Shown here piece by piece: positions 24,215 to 35,578 of a DNA stretch of 64,000 nt (positions within the stretch are counted from its first letter, which is position 1; every line of letters starts with the position of its first letter). Below the pieces are notes generated by a model. It did no database searches and had not been told where the DNA came from. It saw only the letters and a list, made by a program, of their open reading frames with translations. The stretch comes from Ceratotherium simum simum (Eukaryota > Chordata > Mammalia > Perissodactyla > Rhinocerotidae), in NCBI RefSeq assembly GCF_000283155.1, contig NW_004454177.1, positions 23,584,982 through 23,648,981 on the forward strand, read 5' to 3'. The translations under genes were made by a program, and so were the position numbers.

Positions 24215-24545
24215 TGATACGTCAATGAGGGAAGCAGCCCAGAGGTTAGCAATAACACTGCTACCATTTCAGGGCTGAAGAGACAACAGGAGCGGGTCAC
24301 AGAACAAGAGTAAAGCAGCTCTGCTGTCCAGCAGGAGCTAGAACTCAGGATAGAAAGGTGTCCAGCAGCATCTGGAATCTCAGAGAAGCTGCAACCACCC
24401 ATGGAGAAGCTTCCTGAAATAGCAACTCCCTCTAGGAACTCAGTTGGCCAAATCAAACTGGAAGAGAGTCAGCTTGGCAAACTAGGGCAAATTAGCCTAA
24501 GAAATATGAGCTGCAGTGGCCAGCCTCTCCGAGATACAGAATAAA
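24215..24545. other. Unclassified block, more GC-rich than its surroundings
   Basis: Composition changes sharply after the ORF1 segment. The sequence is richer in CAG and CTG words and looks like part of an interspersed repeat, but I cannot place it. The minus frame 24211-24456 has no known domain. Confidence 0.3.
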
Positions 24546-24935
24546 GAAAAAGTGAGCAATGTATCTGAGAGAAAAAGAGACAAATGATCCGTTCAGTTCA
24601 CATTTAAAATATTTTTCTGCATCCATTTCACCACTGTACTCTATTTAACTCCCAAACAAAACATCATGTCACTGCCTAATATGATGCAACTACATTTCAT
24701 AAAACACAACACTCTTCTTGTCTCCCCAAGTCTCATCAGTTATTGCATTCATTTCAATAATCCAGGATCTCCAGGTCATACGAATGCTTCCCCATCAAAT
24801 CCACATGTAGCTTCTCGTGGTCTTGTGACATATGGACTAAATTGTAAATTTAAACATCACTTATACTCTTCATACAAAATAACAGGACAAAGGGAAGGGA
24901 GAGGAATATAATTAGTTACTATACACAGGTTAATG
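24546..24935. other. Unclassified DNA
   Basis: Nothing recognised. The plus-strand frame 24666-24911 has no recognisable domain or splice context. Confidence 0.4.
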
Positions 24936-25008
24936 TATACACGTATATATAATCTCTTTCTCTCTCTTTCACACTCATACACACACACACTCACTCACAC
25001 GCACATGT
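24936..25008 (+). repeat. Mixed TA / CT / CA microsatellite
   Basis: Successive short TATA, TCTC and ACACAC runs. Confidence 0.75.
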
Positions 25009-25009
25009 A

Positions 25010-25690
25010 AAACTGCTGCATTCCTCATTTCCTCATTTGTATACGTGGCTTCAAGGCTATAGTTATTTATCATTCCTTTTCCTAACGCTCATTACAGGTC
25101 TCCTTTGCCCTAAGCCAGCACCTAGATGATCACTGTTTTTTTTTAAACTCAGAGTTAAATTAATTCCTAAAGGTCTACATATTTAGTTGTCCTGGATTTA
25201 TTGAATAGATGTACTTTTTACTTAATTCTTGCTATTGGACATGACAGTAATCAGGAGAGCCCCAATGAATCCTCTCGGTTACACCTATAGACCCCCAATT
25301 GCATTAGAGTAACAGCAACCCAAATTCTCCCTGATAATTGGAATCAATCATCCCAGCCAGCACAGACCTTGTTTTTGGCCTGTTGAACACCAGAGAAGTA
25401 GCGTAAAGACCTGAGAAATGAAGGCTTGCAATAAGAATTTATACAATCATTCACACAACAGTAAAAGTTTCCAGCAATATGTGGGAGACCTTTGTTAGAA
25501 ATACTGTTGCCTAAGTGTGCATAGTGACTCTTACTTTTAGAATATTAACCTTGGTGTTTCCTGACTTTGAATTCCTTGTTATTAAACCTTTAGCGTTGGT
25601 CTAGTATATCCTTCATTTTGGAGGCAGTTAAAGCAGATAAAAATTGTGTAAAATAATAAATATTTTTCTTCCAAAAAAAGTGATGAATAT
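25010..25690. other. Unclassified DNA, repeat-poor
   Basis: No repeat recognised. It is the left margin of the repeat-poor interval that holds the duplicated element. Confidence 0.45.
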
Positions 25691-25696
25691 CTGTAA

Positions 25697-25948
25697 AGAT
25701 TTAGGAGAACTCGGTTAGCTGTGAAAAGCGTGGCTTGTGGAAACCTTAATTCGTCCCTCTTATTGACAGCCGTACTAATTGCGTTAGCTTTAACTGCTGG
25801 CATTAGCTTCAATTCTTGTAATTATGTCTGCTTAAAAGTCACAGAGAGGAACATACTGGACTCCATCAGAAACAAGACACTTATAAATAATGACCAAACA
25901 AATGTCATGATTCAATACACAGAACCCACCCAAACTGTCAAGGTATGA
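25697..25948 (+). other. CpG-retaining open block; possible conserved element or exon
   Basis: An 83-codon stretch is open on the plus strand. Inside it, an AG at 25767-25768 after a pyrimidine-rich run and a CAAG|GTATGA donor-like site at 25942/25943 would bound a 174-base segment of 58 codons in the open frame. It encodes a hydrophobic segment (AVLIALALTAGI) followed by a polar part. There is no ATG at the start, and I recognise no protein. At least five CpGs lie between 25711 and 25790 in an otherwise CpG-poor window. It may be conserved non-coding DNA that happens to be open. Confidence 0.25.
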
Positions 25949-25949
25949 T

Positions 25950-26403
25950 GATTTTTAATTCCAAAAATGTTAGAAGTTCGTTTAAAAAGAATAAAATTCA
26001 GTATGATTGCATTTAGTAAAAATGGCCACTTCTCTTTTTTTTTTTAGTAAAAAGAAAAAAAGCAGAATTTGGGAAAACAAGGATATTGAGATTGATATGC
26101 TTCCTATAATTTTTGAGGAAAATGGATTTTTCATTAGGTGAATTAGATTTTAAATGCCTCAGGGTGAGAGAATTACAGTTAAATGCTAAATCAAAGAAAA
26201 TCTCTGTAATATAAATAACAATTTCTTAATTTTTTGTAAACTTTTTTTGCACGAAGTTTTCTTGAACTGAGAAATACTAGTAATCTATATATTCTAATTG
26301 ATATGTGATTTATTATTACATGTCAGCCTTCCTGTTGCTTTTCTATTCCTCTTCAATATTCCTATGTGTCTAGTGAACTCAAATGAGACTGAAAGAATGA
26401 CCT
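25950..26403. other. Unclassified AT-rich DNA
   Basis: Nothing recognised apart from a T run near 26035-26047. Confidence 0.45.
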
Positions 26404-26520
26404 TTAATTAAGAGATAAGAGGGTGCATTTCCTAAAACAAAAGCACGTGGCAGGATTATTGACTCGTTTGCCACCAGCTCAGCACATTGGCTGATGGTAT
26501 TGATTACAGAGATGCTAACA
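26404..26520 (+). promoter_or_regulatory. Duplicated putative conserved element, copy A
   Basis: About 117 bases align, same strand, with 30902-31020. Shared blocks in order are ttaattaaga, the 29-base core 26426-26454 (one difference from copy B), ccagct, cacatt and tattgattac. The TTAATTAA and ATTGATTA words are homeodomain-type motifs, and CACGTG (26444-26449) is a perfect E-box that copy B lacks by one base. It matches no repeat family I know. It could be an old low-copy repeat turned enhancer or a local duplication. Confidence 0.6.
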
Positions 26521-26524
26521 AATT

Positions 26525-27080
26525 ATGGGGCCACAAAAAAAATTCTATTGTCTCTTGCTATGATAACATTATCAAGAGATGCTAAATACAGACAAGCTGC
26601 CTTCAGATCATTTGAAAATTACAACAATCAAATATATTCCATCAGCGATCTATAGTATAGCTAGGTTTTGTTTCTGGGTTTTTTCTTACTTTGTTCTTCA
26701 ATTTAAAAACATATTTCAAATTAGGATGGTTGCAATTTGTGTGAAACATAAGGCTTTAAGTACCAACTACTTAGAATTTTGCTGCTGCTCCCAGAAAGAA
26801 TGAAAATATTAATTCGAAATATCACTGCTTGATTTCTTAATGATCTATTGTTCTCTGCTGCTAATTATAGATTCCAGTAGGGGAAAAAGCTATAAAATGC
26901 AAACTTCTCCCCACTGCTCTCAGATATTCATGAGTTTCATTTTACTTCATAAATTTTATAAAGTAGATGAGAATGGTGCTGTAAAATTAGATCTTGCAAA
27001 ACCAACAACATTATACTGAAATGCAAAACAACAACAACAGCAAATTTTGGACTGAGTATGGAGAACATAGACCCATTCCT
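26525..27080. other. Unclassified, repeat-poor
   Basis: No repeat seen. 26820-26980 contains several TAAT words and could be conserved non-coding DNA. The frame 26579-26803 is not recognisable as a protein. Confidence 0.4.
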
Positions 27081-27089
27081 ATACCTATA

Positions 27090-27180
27090 CTTGTCTTATG
27101 TGAAGTCTTATTCAGGGACTTAATCTGTCATGCCTCAGCTTTCTCACTGTAAAATGAAACGTGTGACTTTAAAAGACTTC
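27090..27180 (+). mobile_element. Possible MIR core fragment
   Basis: 'cctcagctttctcactgtaa' is the MIR core phrase. The flanks do not extend it convincingly. Confidence 0.35.
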
Positions 27181-27189
27181 TCAGGAGAT

Positions 27190-27425
27190 TGCATGTTCTA
27201 GTCATTAGTGAAAAGAAAATGAACTTTGGATTTAAATAAATGTAGTTGCGAGTCCTCCTCTGTCACTTACCAGCTTTTATTTTCTTCTGTTTAATCTTCA
27301 GAAAGTTACATTTTTCTAAGCCTCAGTTTACTGTATCTGTAATAAAGAGATTTAATTATTTTATTTATTTATTATATTAATAAGAAATAAAAGTGCTTTG
27401 TACGTTCTAGGCATTCAATTATTAT
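27190..27425 (+). mobile_element. MIR SINE
   Basis: The order 'gaactttggatttaaataaa', 'cctctgtcacttaccagct', 'cctcagtttactgtatctgt' and 'gctttgtacgttctaggcat' spans most of MIR on the plus strand, with a small AT-rich expansion inside. Confidence 0.65.
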
Positions 27426-27429
27426 TTTT

Positions 27430-28690
27430 TCTTGTATGATCCTCCTTCGCCTTTAAAGTTTCTTCTAGATCATCCTATGATATCATCCTATGATTCTAAT
27501 AAATTCAAGGAGTATTAAATCCTTCTAGTCCACTTTGTTCACTTACTTCAGCAATATTTGCGTGGATATAAGCATCCTATTTGTTCATTTGAGATATTCC
27601 AGATAAATACTCTGCAAATTATGCCCTAAAAGTAACCGTCACAGTAAAAAATTCTGTGGTTGAAGGTTTCTAAAATAAGCTGTTTTTTAAAAAAGAACCA
27701 TATCACAAGTAGTATAATCTTCTCTAACAAAAAGATGTCATTAAATATGTAGAACTTACTGTACTTCCTCAGAGTGCTATAAAATAATTCTTTATTCTAA
27801 GGACTGTTAAGGTTACCAATTACACAGCTGCATGCTGACTGTCCACTAAAAAACATTTTTTTTGTGTAGTGAAAAGGTTAGTTTGTTTACTCCCAAGCCT
27901 GATTTAAGAAAAGAAAAAAATCACAGCTTCGAGTTTATTTTGTTTGCCCTTCTTGACAGTAAAAAACACAATCCCAAACCCTCACATACCTTCATGTTCT
28001 GTGACCAATGAGGCCTGAGGCTTGAGGCTTTGATGATAAAATACTCCCTCTTGGGGAATGAGGTAAAGCTGACTTTTGATCAAGGGGCAGAGTTAAGAAA
28101 ACAGGCCGAAGGGAGACCAAGAGGCGAGAGTAAGCTCAGAATACCTTCCTTCTATTTTTCAAAATAGATATTTAAAGATTTAATCTACAATGCCCTCAAC
28201 AATTATTATTGCTTAGGAAACCCTTTTACTTTTTCAAGTGAGTATTTATTCACTGCCTATAAGCTAATCACCATTTCACATCCTATGTATTTTATGACAA
28301 ATCATTTAAAATGCTACCATTATTTTTATTTTTTCAATAACATAGCAACCTTAATATGTGTGGGCGTGTATAAATGGGTTTAAGATGAAGTAATGCAAGA
28401 TATTAAAAAATACCACATGTGTATATTTGGGGGGAAATGAACAAATAATGACACCTCAAGTAAACTTAGAAGAAAAAAAAAGGTTTGACAAAATTATAGA
28501 ATGGCTATCTAGTGTTTCTGTTCAAATATAGATTTTGTTCCTCTTATTGAATGATTGCTACTTAATTTTTCCCAATAAGGGCAGGATTATGTTTATCTTA
28601 AGACTTAAGTTAGAGTTTAGGTCAAGGAGAAAAGCAAAGTTTTCCTGGTTCCCTGCAATTCTTGAGGAACTATAAAGTTTCAGTCCACAA
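27430..28690. other. Unclassified DNA
   Basis: No recognisable repeat or gene. Confidence 0.45.
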
Positions 28691-28694
28691 CAAA

Positions 28695-29155
28695 TGGAGA
28701 GACAGTATATTGCAGAGAGTTCTTAGTTCAATCCCAGCTCTGCCTTGGAGAGTTATTTTTGAATCCTAATTTTAAGGGTCCTTATTGCTGAAATTGGGAT
28801 ACTAATAACACTACATTTATCACAGACTTACTTTAAAAATTAAATGAGGGCCGGCCCCGTGGCATAGTGGTTAAGTGCGCACGCTCTGCTACTGGTAGCC
28901 CGGGTTCAGATCCCGGGCGCACTCCGATGCCCCGATTCTCTGGCCATGCTGAGGCCACGTCCCACATACAGCAACTAGAAGGATGTGCAGCTATGATGTA
29001 CAACTATCTACTGGGGCTTTGGGGGAAACAAACAAACAAACAAACAAACAAATAAATAAATAAATAAATAAAAATTTAAAAATTAAATGAGATGTTATAC
29101 ATAAAATGGCTATTGCCGAGTCTGGCACAAGTGTTTATTAACTGGAATAAAATAA
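28695..29155 (+). mobile_element. MIR SINE split by an ERE
   Basis: 28695-28848 follows MIR from 'cagtatattgcagagagttc' to 'aaaaattaaatgag'. After the ERE the same element resumes at 29092 with 'atgttatacataaaatggct' and ends near 'tgtttattaactgg'. The join is exact once the ERE and one duplication copy are removed. Confidence 0.65.
28849..29074 (+). mobile_element. ERE SINE (ERE1-like), plus strand
   Basis: It begins with the ERE head ggccggccccg. The RNA polymerase III A box tggcatagtgg (28860-28870) matches the consensus fully, and a B-box-like ggttcagatcc follows at 28903-28913. The body ends in a (CAAA)n then (TAAA)n tail at about 29028-29074. A perfect 17-bp duplication lies at 28832-28848 and 29075-29091. 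A 62-codon frame at 28867-29055 runs through it and is meaningless. This is the only ERE of the five on the plus strand. Confidence 0.96.
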
Positions 29156-29159
29156 AACA

Positions 29160-30900
29160 AACAAAAAAAGCATGGAGTAATTGAGAAAAGCTAACTTTGC
29201 TGTAGTGTGGCTAGATCCAGCTAGATTCTCATATTTTAACTAAAATTCTCATAAATCGGTCTCAGTCTCTCCCCCTCCTTCCTTTTTCTCCTCTCCTCTT
29301 GCCCCTGCTTCCCCCACTCCCTACCTTATTTACACATACATTTATATTATGAAATATAATACTAAGAGCTTATTATTTTTATCTAAAAGTGAAGAAATAT
29401 CGGAGTTGCAATCCATTTTAGTAGGATTTTTATTGTTAATATTTTCCAATTCTTGTAGATAAATCTATATAAATGTACAGCTCTGTACGTGTTGTCTGCT
29501 GGTTTGAAGCTCTCCTACGTTACAGCATTTCTACTTCTGTTTGTCCTGAGTTCTCTTCCCATAGAGTCTCTAGTGATTATATACCTAGTTGGGCAGCATA
29601 TCTGGTATGCGGCCAATAAGTTTAAAAATACATCAGTGTAAGCAAAGGCGTTCATGTGCAGAACATATAAGAGTTTTGAAACATTTTTAAAGCTATACAA
29701 AGCATTTGCAACATCTGTCCTCATCTTTTATGTAGATAAAAAGATGAAGTTTCTAAAGGCAGAATTTGATCTAAAATTGTAGCAAATGAGGGAAAAAAAC
29801 ACTTGGGAAACATAAGATGTTATTTTAATCTGTTCAAGAGTTAAACTCACTTATAAGCAGAAAACATTGTTTAAATTGCAAATGTCCAAAATTAGTGAAA
29901 ACATTTAGAAATAGCCACATATTTTTCAGCACATTCAAGCTAATATTAATTGTGACTAAAGACTTAAGTCGGAACTTTCCATCTTATAAATAAATGAATA
30001 GATGAACTTATCCTGATCCAAGGAGATCTATCATACCCAGCCAGGATCCATAAATAAGTTTACATATGGAAATATCAAGGAAGAATGATCGGGTATTGAC
30101 TCAGAGCAGAGAGCTCTTACTTGTGCAAAGCAGTCAGGTTATTTCTTATTTTTCTAGGTGTGTTCCAAAAACATTGTGATTTTACACTCAAAGCTGTTAG
30201 TAATAAAAGTATTTTTGAAAGACAAGATACAATAATTTTGCTCATCTGCTAATTTGTCTTTTAGCTTTCAAAAAGTTGGTGTCTCTTGGGGTCTGATGTC
30301 GAGCCCAGTATTATTTCATTACTTTAACAGGGTAAAAATCAAACATTTTATAAACTCTTTCCTCACTATAACACTGCTTGGGGGCTCTATACTATTAAGA
30401 CCCTAAATGATGACATTATGTTATGAAAATATCCTGATTTTCTAAAACTAAATAGTGTAGAATATTGAATTAGATTGAATTATGTTAAATTCTAGGGCTA
30501 CGCTGTAGCCAATACCTATATATTGTGATTTCCTCCCCTTTTCTGTATCATCTCTGTTTGTAAACTCACCAGACAGTTGATTCTCTGGTCTCTGCTTGAA
30601 AGATATTGCCTTGCTTGGTTGCTGTTTGGAGATTTATCAAGCAAATAATTTTTGCTTTCTACCACTGTGCTTCTAAAACTGAATCTCTGCCTTTTTCTCG
30701 TTGCAAGGGGAACACAATTTTCTAGGGGTTTACGTTTCAAAATGCTAAGGAAGCAATAAACAAAGCCCCCTCATTTTTAACCTTTTGCTTTTTTTTTTTA
30801 TCCTTCCTTATGAAGTTCTTTAATGAAAAACGCAGATTCATTCCCATGTCCTCTGTGGTAATATTCATTGCAAACATCATTACGGATGTGAGGTCTCTCC
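29160..30900. other. Unclassified, with a pyrimidine tract
   Basis: 29266-29330 is CT-rich. The rest shows no repeat or gene. Minus frames 29515-29724 and 30516-30740 have no recognisable product. Confidence 0.45.
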
Positions 30901-30901
30901 C

Positions 30902-31020
30902 TTAATTAAGAACTAAAAGGCTTCATTTCCTAAAACAAAAGCATGTGGCAGGTTTTATTGATCTGGTCTTTGTCGCCAGCTGAACACATTAGTAGAGGTT
31001 ATTGATTACTCTAGCGGTAA
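30902..31020 (+). promoter_or_regulatory. Duplicated putative conserved element, copy B
   Basis: This is the partner of 26404-26520 and lies about 4.5 kb downstream in the same orientation. The 29-base core is 30924-30952. The E-box half is CATGTG instead of CACGTG. The homeodomain-like ends TTAATTAA and ATTGATTA are kept. Similarity fades within a few tens of bases on both sides, so the unit is about 115-120 bases. Confidence 0.6.
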
Positions 31021-31024
31021 TGAG

Positions 31025-32930
31025 CTTGGGTTCCTTGTCAGGTGAAGTCCACATTCCTTGGGAACATTTCTTGAAACGGACTAATATGGAAGTCATGTTC
31101 ACTATGATATACGATCGAGCAGACTTTTAAAGCTTTATTGCCAATGAATCATTCTTTAAAAATATAACAGCAGTCATTAAAAAGGTTATTTTCCAGTCAT
31201 TATCTTTTTATAATTTCTTCTGAATGCTAATGATGCACTTATGAATAGATGCTAAGCCAAAACAAGTGTAGCATTAAAGAAATGTGATCACATATGGCTC
31301 ATACTGCTTTTAATAAGTTCTCAAGTAACCATCATCATTATCTTCTGACGACCAAGCTGGGCAACTTAACCAGTTAAGCTTCATTATTATCAATAGTCAT
31401 GATCTCCATCCAGTGTTTGGATAAGAATTGATGAAAACAGCTTTGTGGATTGATAACCAATAAGAAATGGTAATCTGGATAGTAAATGTTTGCAACATTT
31501 CTTAAGAAAAATTATAGAAACTTCTTCATTAGGGGAACTACTTTAGATGAATATTGCTAAAATATGTCTCACCCCAAGATTTCTATTCAGATAAAAGAGC
31601 CAGTACTCTACTTATTAGTTCATTTGGGTGGAACATTGTCAAATGGGATGGATGAAAGCAATGAGGAGACTTGTTCTCCTTTTGACCAGACTACAAAAAG
31701 GTGATATTTGTACTTCTCAGATTATAGACATGTATGTGTTCAGCCAAAAGAAACTGAGTAATCTTAAAAAAATTTTTCGAAAATGACTTTGGAAAATCAT
31801 TAGAATATTTGCGTTTTAAATATACTATTTCCACTATAGATAAATTCAAAATGATCTGTGTGGGAAAATTCTATCCTGCTAAATGGAAGGAAGAGATCCC
31901 CATGAAAATAATGTGCAATTGCTCACTAACAAGTACAGCTGATGAGAACATAAGACATGTTATTCAGAGCCTGGGATTTTCATGTTGATTTTGGAATATG
32001 AGGAAAATTGATTATTTTATTTGAAATCTTCAGCCTTTTATAGTCTGCTGAGAAGTTTCTGTCTAGTTATTGAAATATGTTACAAGGCCCTCTGGACCCA
32101 CTGTCAGACAAAGAAAATATCTACCTCTTTCCCTCTGACCATTTCAGCTTCTGATTGAAGGAGCAAAACTGTTTCTGAATTTCAGTATTAAATTTTTAGA
32201 CAGATAAAAAGTAGTTCCTTTGAAACTTTGCTTACTTGGCTTATTTATATGGCATTTTATATTAATTAGATTGCCGTGTTAATTGAAAAATTTTCACCCA
32301 GAATATTTTTTTCTTGAATGACTTAGTATTTGTTAGGCAGTGTCAAGTAAAACCATCTTGCATGCTTTGACAAATAGGTCCACCTCATGCCAAAAGTACT
32401 GTATCTTCAGCATTGCTAAGTGTGACAGGCTATACGTTACATCCATTTTAATTTTCTAATAGCATGATTTTTAGTGGAGATGACCCAGTTCTTGAAAATA
32501 AAAATCTAAAAGTTTAAAACGAATTCAATGAAGCTTAATACTTCACTACAACCCTGCCTCACCTTTGAGAAAGGAAAAGCAAAGTTGTGGGAATTCCAGC
32601 TGTTTATAAAATCATCATATAAAAATTGCTATATATTATTGAGGACCCTAATAGTACATATCATCCTCTCAGCAATGAACAAAGCCTGTTTGGGATGCTA
32701 ACGTGACATATGAATAGCTGACTTAGGGAAGAGTAACAAAAACAAATACAAGATTTGTAAAATAAGGTATAGAAGGAAAATGTAAATGAACTGCCATTAT
32801 TTAGGTCAGAATGAAAATGAAAGAAATTTAATAAATGTATTGTAGTCTCTGAAGGAAATCATATAGTGTGAAATAAGGGATATTTGTTCATCAATAGAGA
32901 GAGAGCAAAGGAGCCAGTTATTTACTCCTC
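31025..32930. other. Repeat-poor, candidate conserved non-coding DNA
   Basis: I recognise no interspersed repeat over almost 2 kb. Words such as TTAATTAG, CTAATGA and TTAATTGA recur. This composition is common in developmental enhancer territory, but conservation cannot be seen from one sequence. Confidence 0.35.
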
Positions 32931-32934
32931 CAGG

Positions 32935-33470
32935 ATGTATAGAATAAAGTGTAAATTCCTCATCACAAAATCTCAATACCTCCACAATCTTGCCCTATTA
33001 TTTTTTCCAGATTGGTGCATTTGCAATCACACACACATACACACGCACACACACACACACACACACATCCAGTATAATAGCAGGGGAGTAACATTTTTCT
33101 TCTCTAAACATGTTTTTCTTTTTTCCAGTTCTGTTGATCCTGTTCTTTCTTCTTGGAATGTCTTCTATTTCATCTCTACTTGTCAAAATTGCTCCCATGG
33201 TTAAATGGCCCAAATCCAAGAAAGCATCCCTGACTTATGTATGGAATAATAATAAAGCTTTCTGTACTCTGCTATCCTCACTAGTCTTTTTGTACCCTAT
33301 CACATTATATCTCACATCATAATTTATACACAGTATCTGTCACCTTCTCAAGTCTGAATATTCTGCCAGTACAAGTTTTGAAACATACACTTCTGTTTCT
33401 CTCTAAATATCTGGAACAATTCCTTGCATGTAGAAAATATTTATTTTGAATAAAATTGAAATGATACCTT
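32935..33470 (+). mobile_element. L2 LINE, plus strand
   Basis: 'agaataaagtgtaaattcct', then 'cctccacaatcttgccc', 'cttcttggaatgtcttctat' and 'gaaagcatccctgactt' follow the L2 ORF2 C-terminus and 3' UTR in order. A CA microsatellite has grown inside it. The frames 32884-33204, 32998-33219 and 33110-33322 all lie in this fossil and are not genes. Confidence 0.65.
33028..33068 (+). repeat. (CA)n microsatellite
   Basis: About 20 CA units with two interruptions. Confidence 0.95.
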
Positions 33471-33474
33471 AGAA

Positions 33475-33765
33475 TGTTTTTCTATCCAAATATGGTGCCA
33501 CTTAAACACTATAAGAGTATTTCACTTCCTACATATGAAAGGGGTTAGTTGCTAGAGGTTCTTTCATCCACTATAGCCCCTAATATATGCAGTGGTACTT
33601 TCCAACATATGAAATTGGGGAGAAGCTGCAATGTGCCACCATCCCCTCTTTCTTTTCCTTATTCAGGCTCTGGATTTTATTTTTCTTTGTTGTCAGACCC
33701 TATACTGCTTCTTCCTAATACCACCATCTTCTTCCTTCTGCAGTATGGCTTTTCAGTAAAGACTA
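33475..33765. other. Unclassified DNA
   Basis: The frame 33549-33797 covers it. I see no domain, no known protein and no supporting splice context. Confidence 0.4.
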
Positions 33766-33769
33766 AGGA

Positions 33770-33965
33770 AGATGGGGGTTCAAATATTACTTTTTAATAC
33801 TTAAATTTCTGTATTACTTTTGTGGACTATTTACCAAGTTTTAGTTTCCTTATCTGCCTCATAGGTTTTCTGTGAGCATTAAATAAATAATGCATGTAAA
33901 ACTTTTAGCAGAGTGCTTGGTACATAGTAAAAATTTGATAACTGGAAGTTTTTATTATTAATAAT
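33770..33965 (+). mobile_element. MIR SINE
   Basis: 'agttttagtttccttatctg', 'cctcataggttttctgtgag' and 'cagagtgcttggtacatagt' reproduce the MIR middle and 3' end on the plus strand. Confidence 0.7.
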
Positions 33966-34234
33966 AATTGTGATGAAATTATTCAGACTTTTCTTCAAAT
34001 TATTATTTGGAAACAAACTTAGGTAGTAAAGCATTGCAGTTTTAGGCTATATTAACCATACAATTGTAAGGCAGCTTAAACTCAGTTGCAGTTAAAAAGT
34101 ATTAATTTCTGCCAAGGAAGTAATTTGATAAAATGAGATAATGGGCAAAGTATCATTTTTAAAATTCAAGAGGTCATCCTAGTTAAAACCTTTTACAATA
34201 GAATTACCTTCTCATGCTAGTCATAAAAGTCCAT

Positions 34235-34480
34235 AGAATAGTAACATTTTAGATCCAGAAGAGATTATTTAATTTTAAAGATGAGAAAACTACTAATAAG
34301 AGAGGTGATGTTGAGAATGGTATGGGCTTTGAAATATGATTAACCTGTATTTACATCTTTATTCTACTATCTACTAATCTACAGCCATCTACCTCTTTAA
34401 GCCTCAGTTTCCTTATCTTTAAATGGGCATAATAACACCTGTCTAATAGAAATGCTGGTGAAAAAAAGAATTATATTAAA
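34235..34480 (+). mobile_element. MIR SINE, probably with a second old fragment at its left
   Basis: 34305-34480 follows MIR: 'ggtatgggctttgaaatatg', 'gcctcagtttccttatcttt' and 'taataacacctgtctaatag'. 34235-34300 ('ttttagatccagaagagatt', 'agatgagaaaactac') looks like the end of another ancient SINE or LINE in the same region. Confidence 0.6.
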
Positions 34481-34489
34481 AGAGCCTAT

Positions 34490-35575
34490 TTCTGTACGTG
34501 AATTATACTACTTGATCAACAAGTGTCAATATTCTCCCTGTCTATCAAATACACAAACACACCCACACACATAGATATTGAGTTATTTGATGCCCACATC
34601 AGAACTGTCTCTTGTTCTTTGTTTTCTAGAATTAATCCGTTTAATAGTGCATAAATGATGTCTTGAATAGGGTCTAATGCATATGTGGACTTTTAAAAAT
34701 AAATATTTCATTTTTCTGAAAGTATGTACTGGTTTTGGGAGGGTAGTCTCTACAGATTTAATACTCTGGGAAAGATAAATTGTAGCATTCTATCTTATAA
34801 TCATCTTTCCGTATCAATTTAAACAAAAGATATAGTATATATTATCTAATGATATACCTTCGAGTTACTGTATTCTGCTTACCTGTTTTACCTTCTTCTT
34901 ATTGTCAGCCATTCATACTTCCCTCCACATGTTTCCCTACCCATTTGATTCTATTCAAATTTGTCATACCCATCAACTTTTTACATTGTAATGTAGCTAA
35001 TCCTAAACTGTTCAAAATTCTCTTGGAAGTCAATAGCTATGTGATAATATTTCTCTTAAATTAATTCATATAGTCTCATTATATCAAGAGTACTGATTGT
35101 CCAATGTATAAACATCTTCAGACTGCAGCAGATAACTAAGCTGTAATAATGTCTGTCTAAGCGGGTGATGCAGTCTTCTGTCCATTCTCTTGGAAGATGT
35201 TTACTCAGATCACACGGAAGTGATGGCTTTGCACTCTACTGCATGAACATTCTTGAACAGGCCTCTTGTGTGAAGATGAGAGAATGAGAGTCTATATGCT
35301 GGTTAGGCAGCCACAGGGGAAAGAGAAGAAAGAGACCTCTACATCTATAGCGAGGACTCTTCCTCCTTTCCTTGTATATAATAAATTTAAATATTACATG
35401 TTTAAATTCTATCACTGGCATGCTTTAGTCATGACATTCCTCATGACCATTTCACAGACAACTATTGTGCTCTGTTTTAAAAAATAAATACGAATACAGA
35501 TTTTTAAAAAACCACATGATATAGAGGGGAATTTTAAGCTATTCAATTCTACTGACAGAGAAACGGGATAATACA
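34490..35575. other. Unclassified DNA
   Basis: A few CA units lie at 34551-34571. Frames at 34849-35064, 35236-35421 and 35266-35487 overlap or lack any recognisable product. Confidence 0.45.
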
Positions 35576-35578
35576 GGT

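Noticed and set aside
28867..29055. Open frame and tRNA-like sequence at the ERE
   Set aside because: The A and B boxes belong to a SINE. There is no complete cloverleaf or anticodon arm, so it is not a functional tRNA gene.
32884..33322. Hydrophobic open frames near the CA repeat
   Set aside because: They fall within a decayed L2 and read through the microsatellite.
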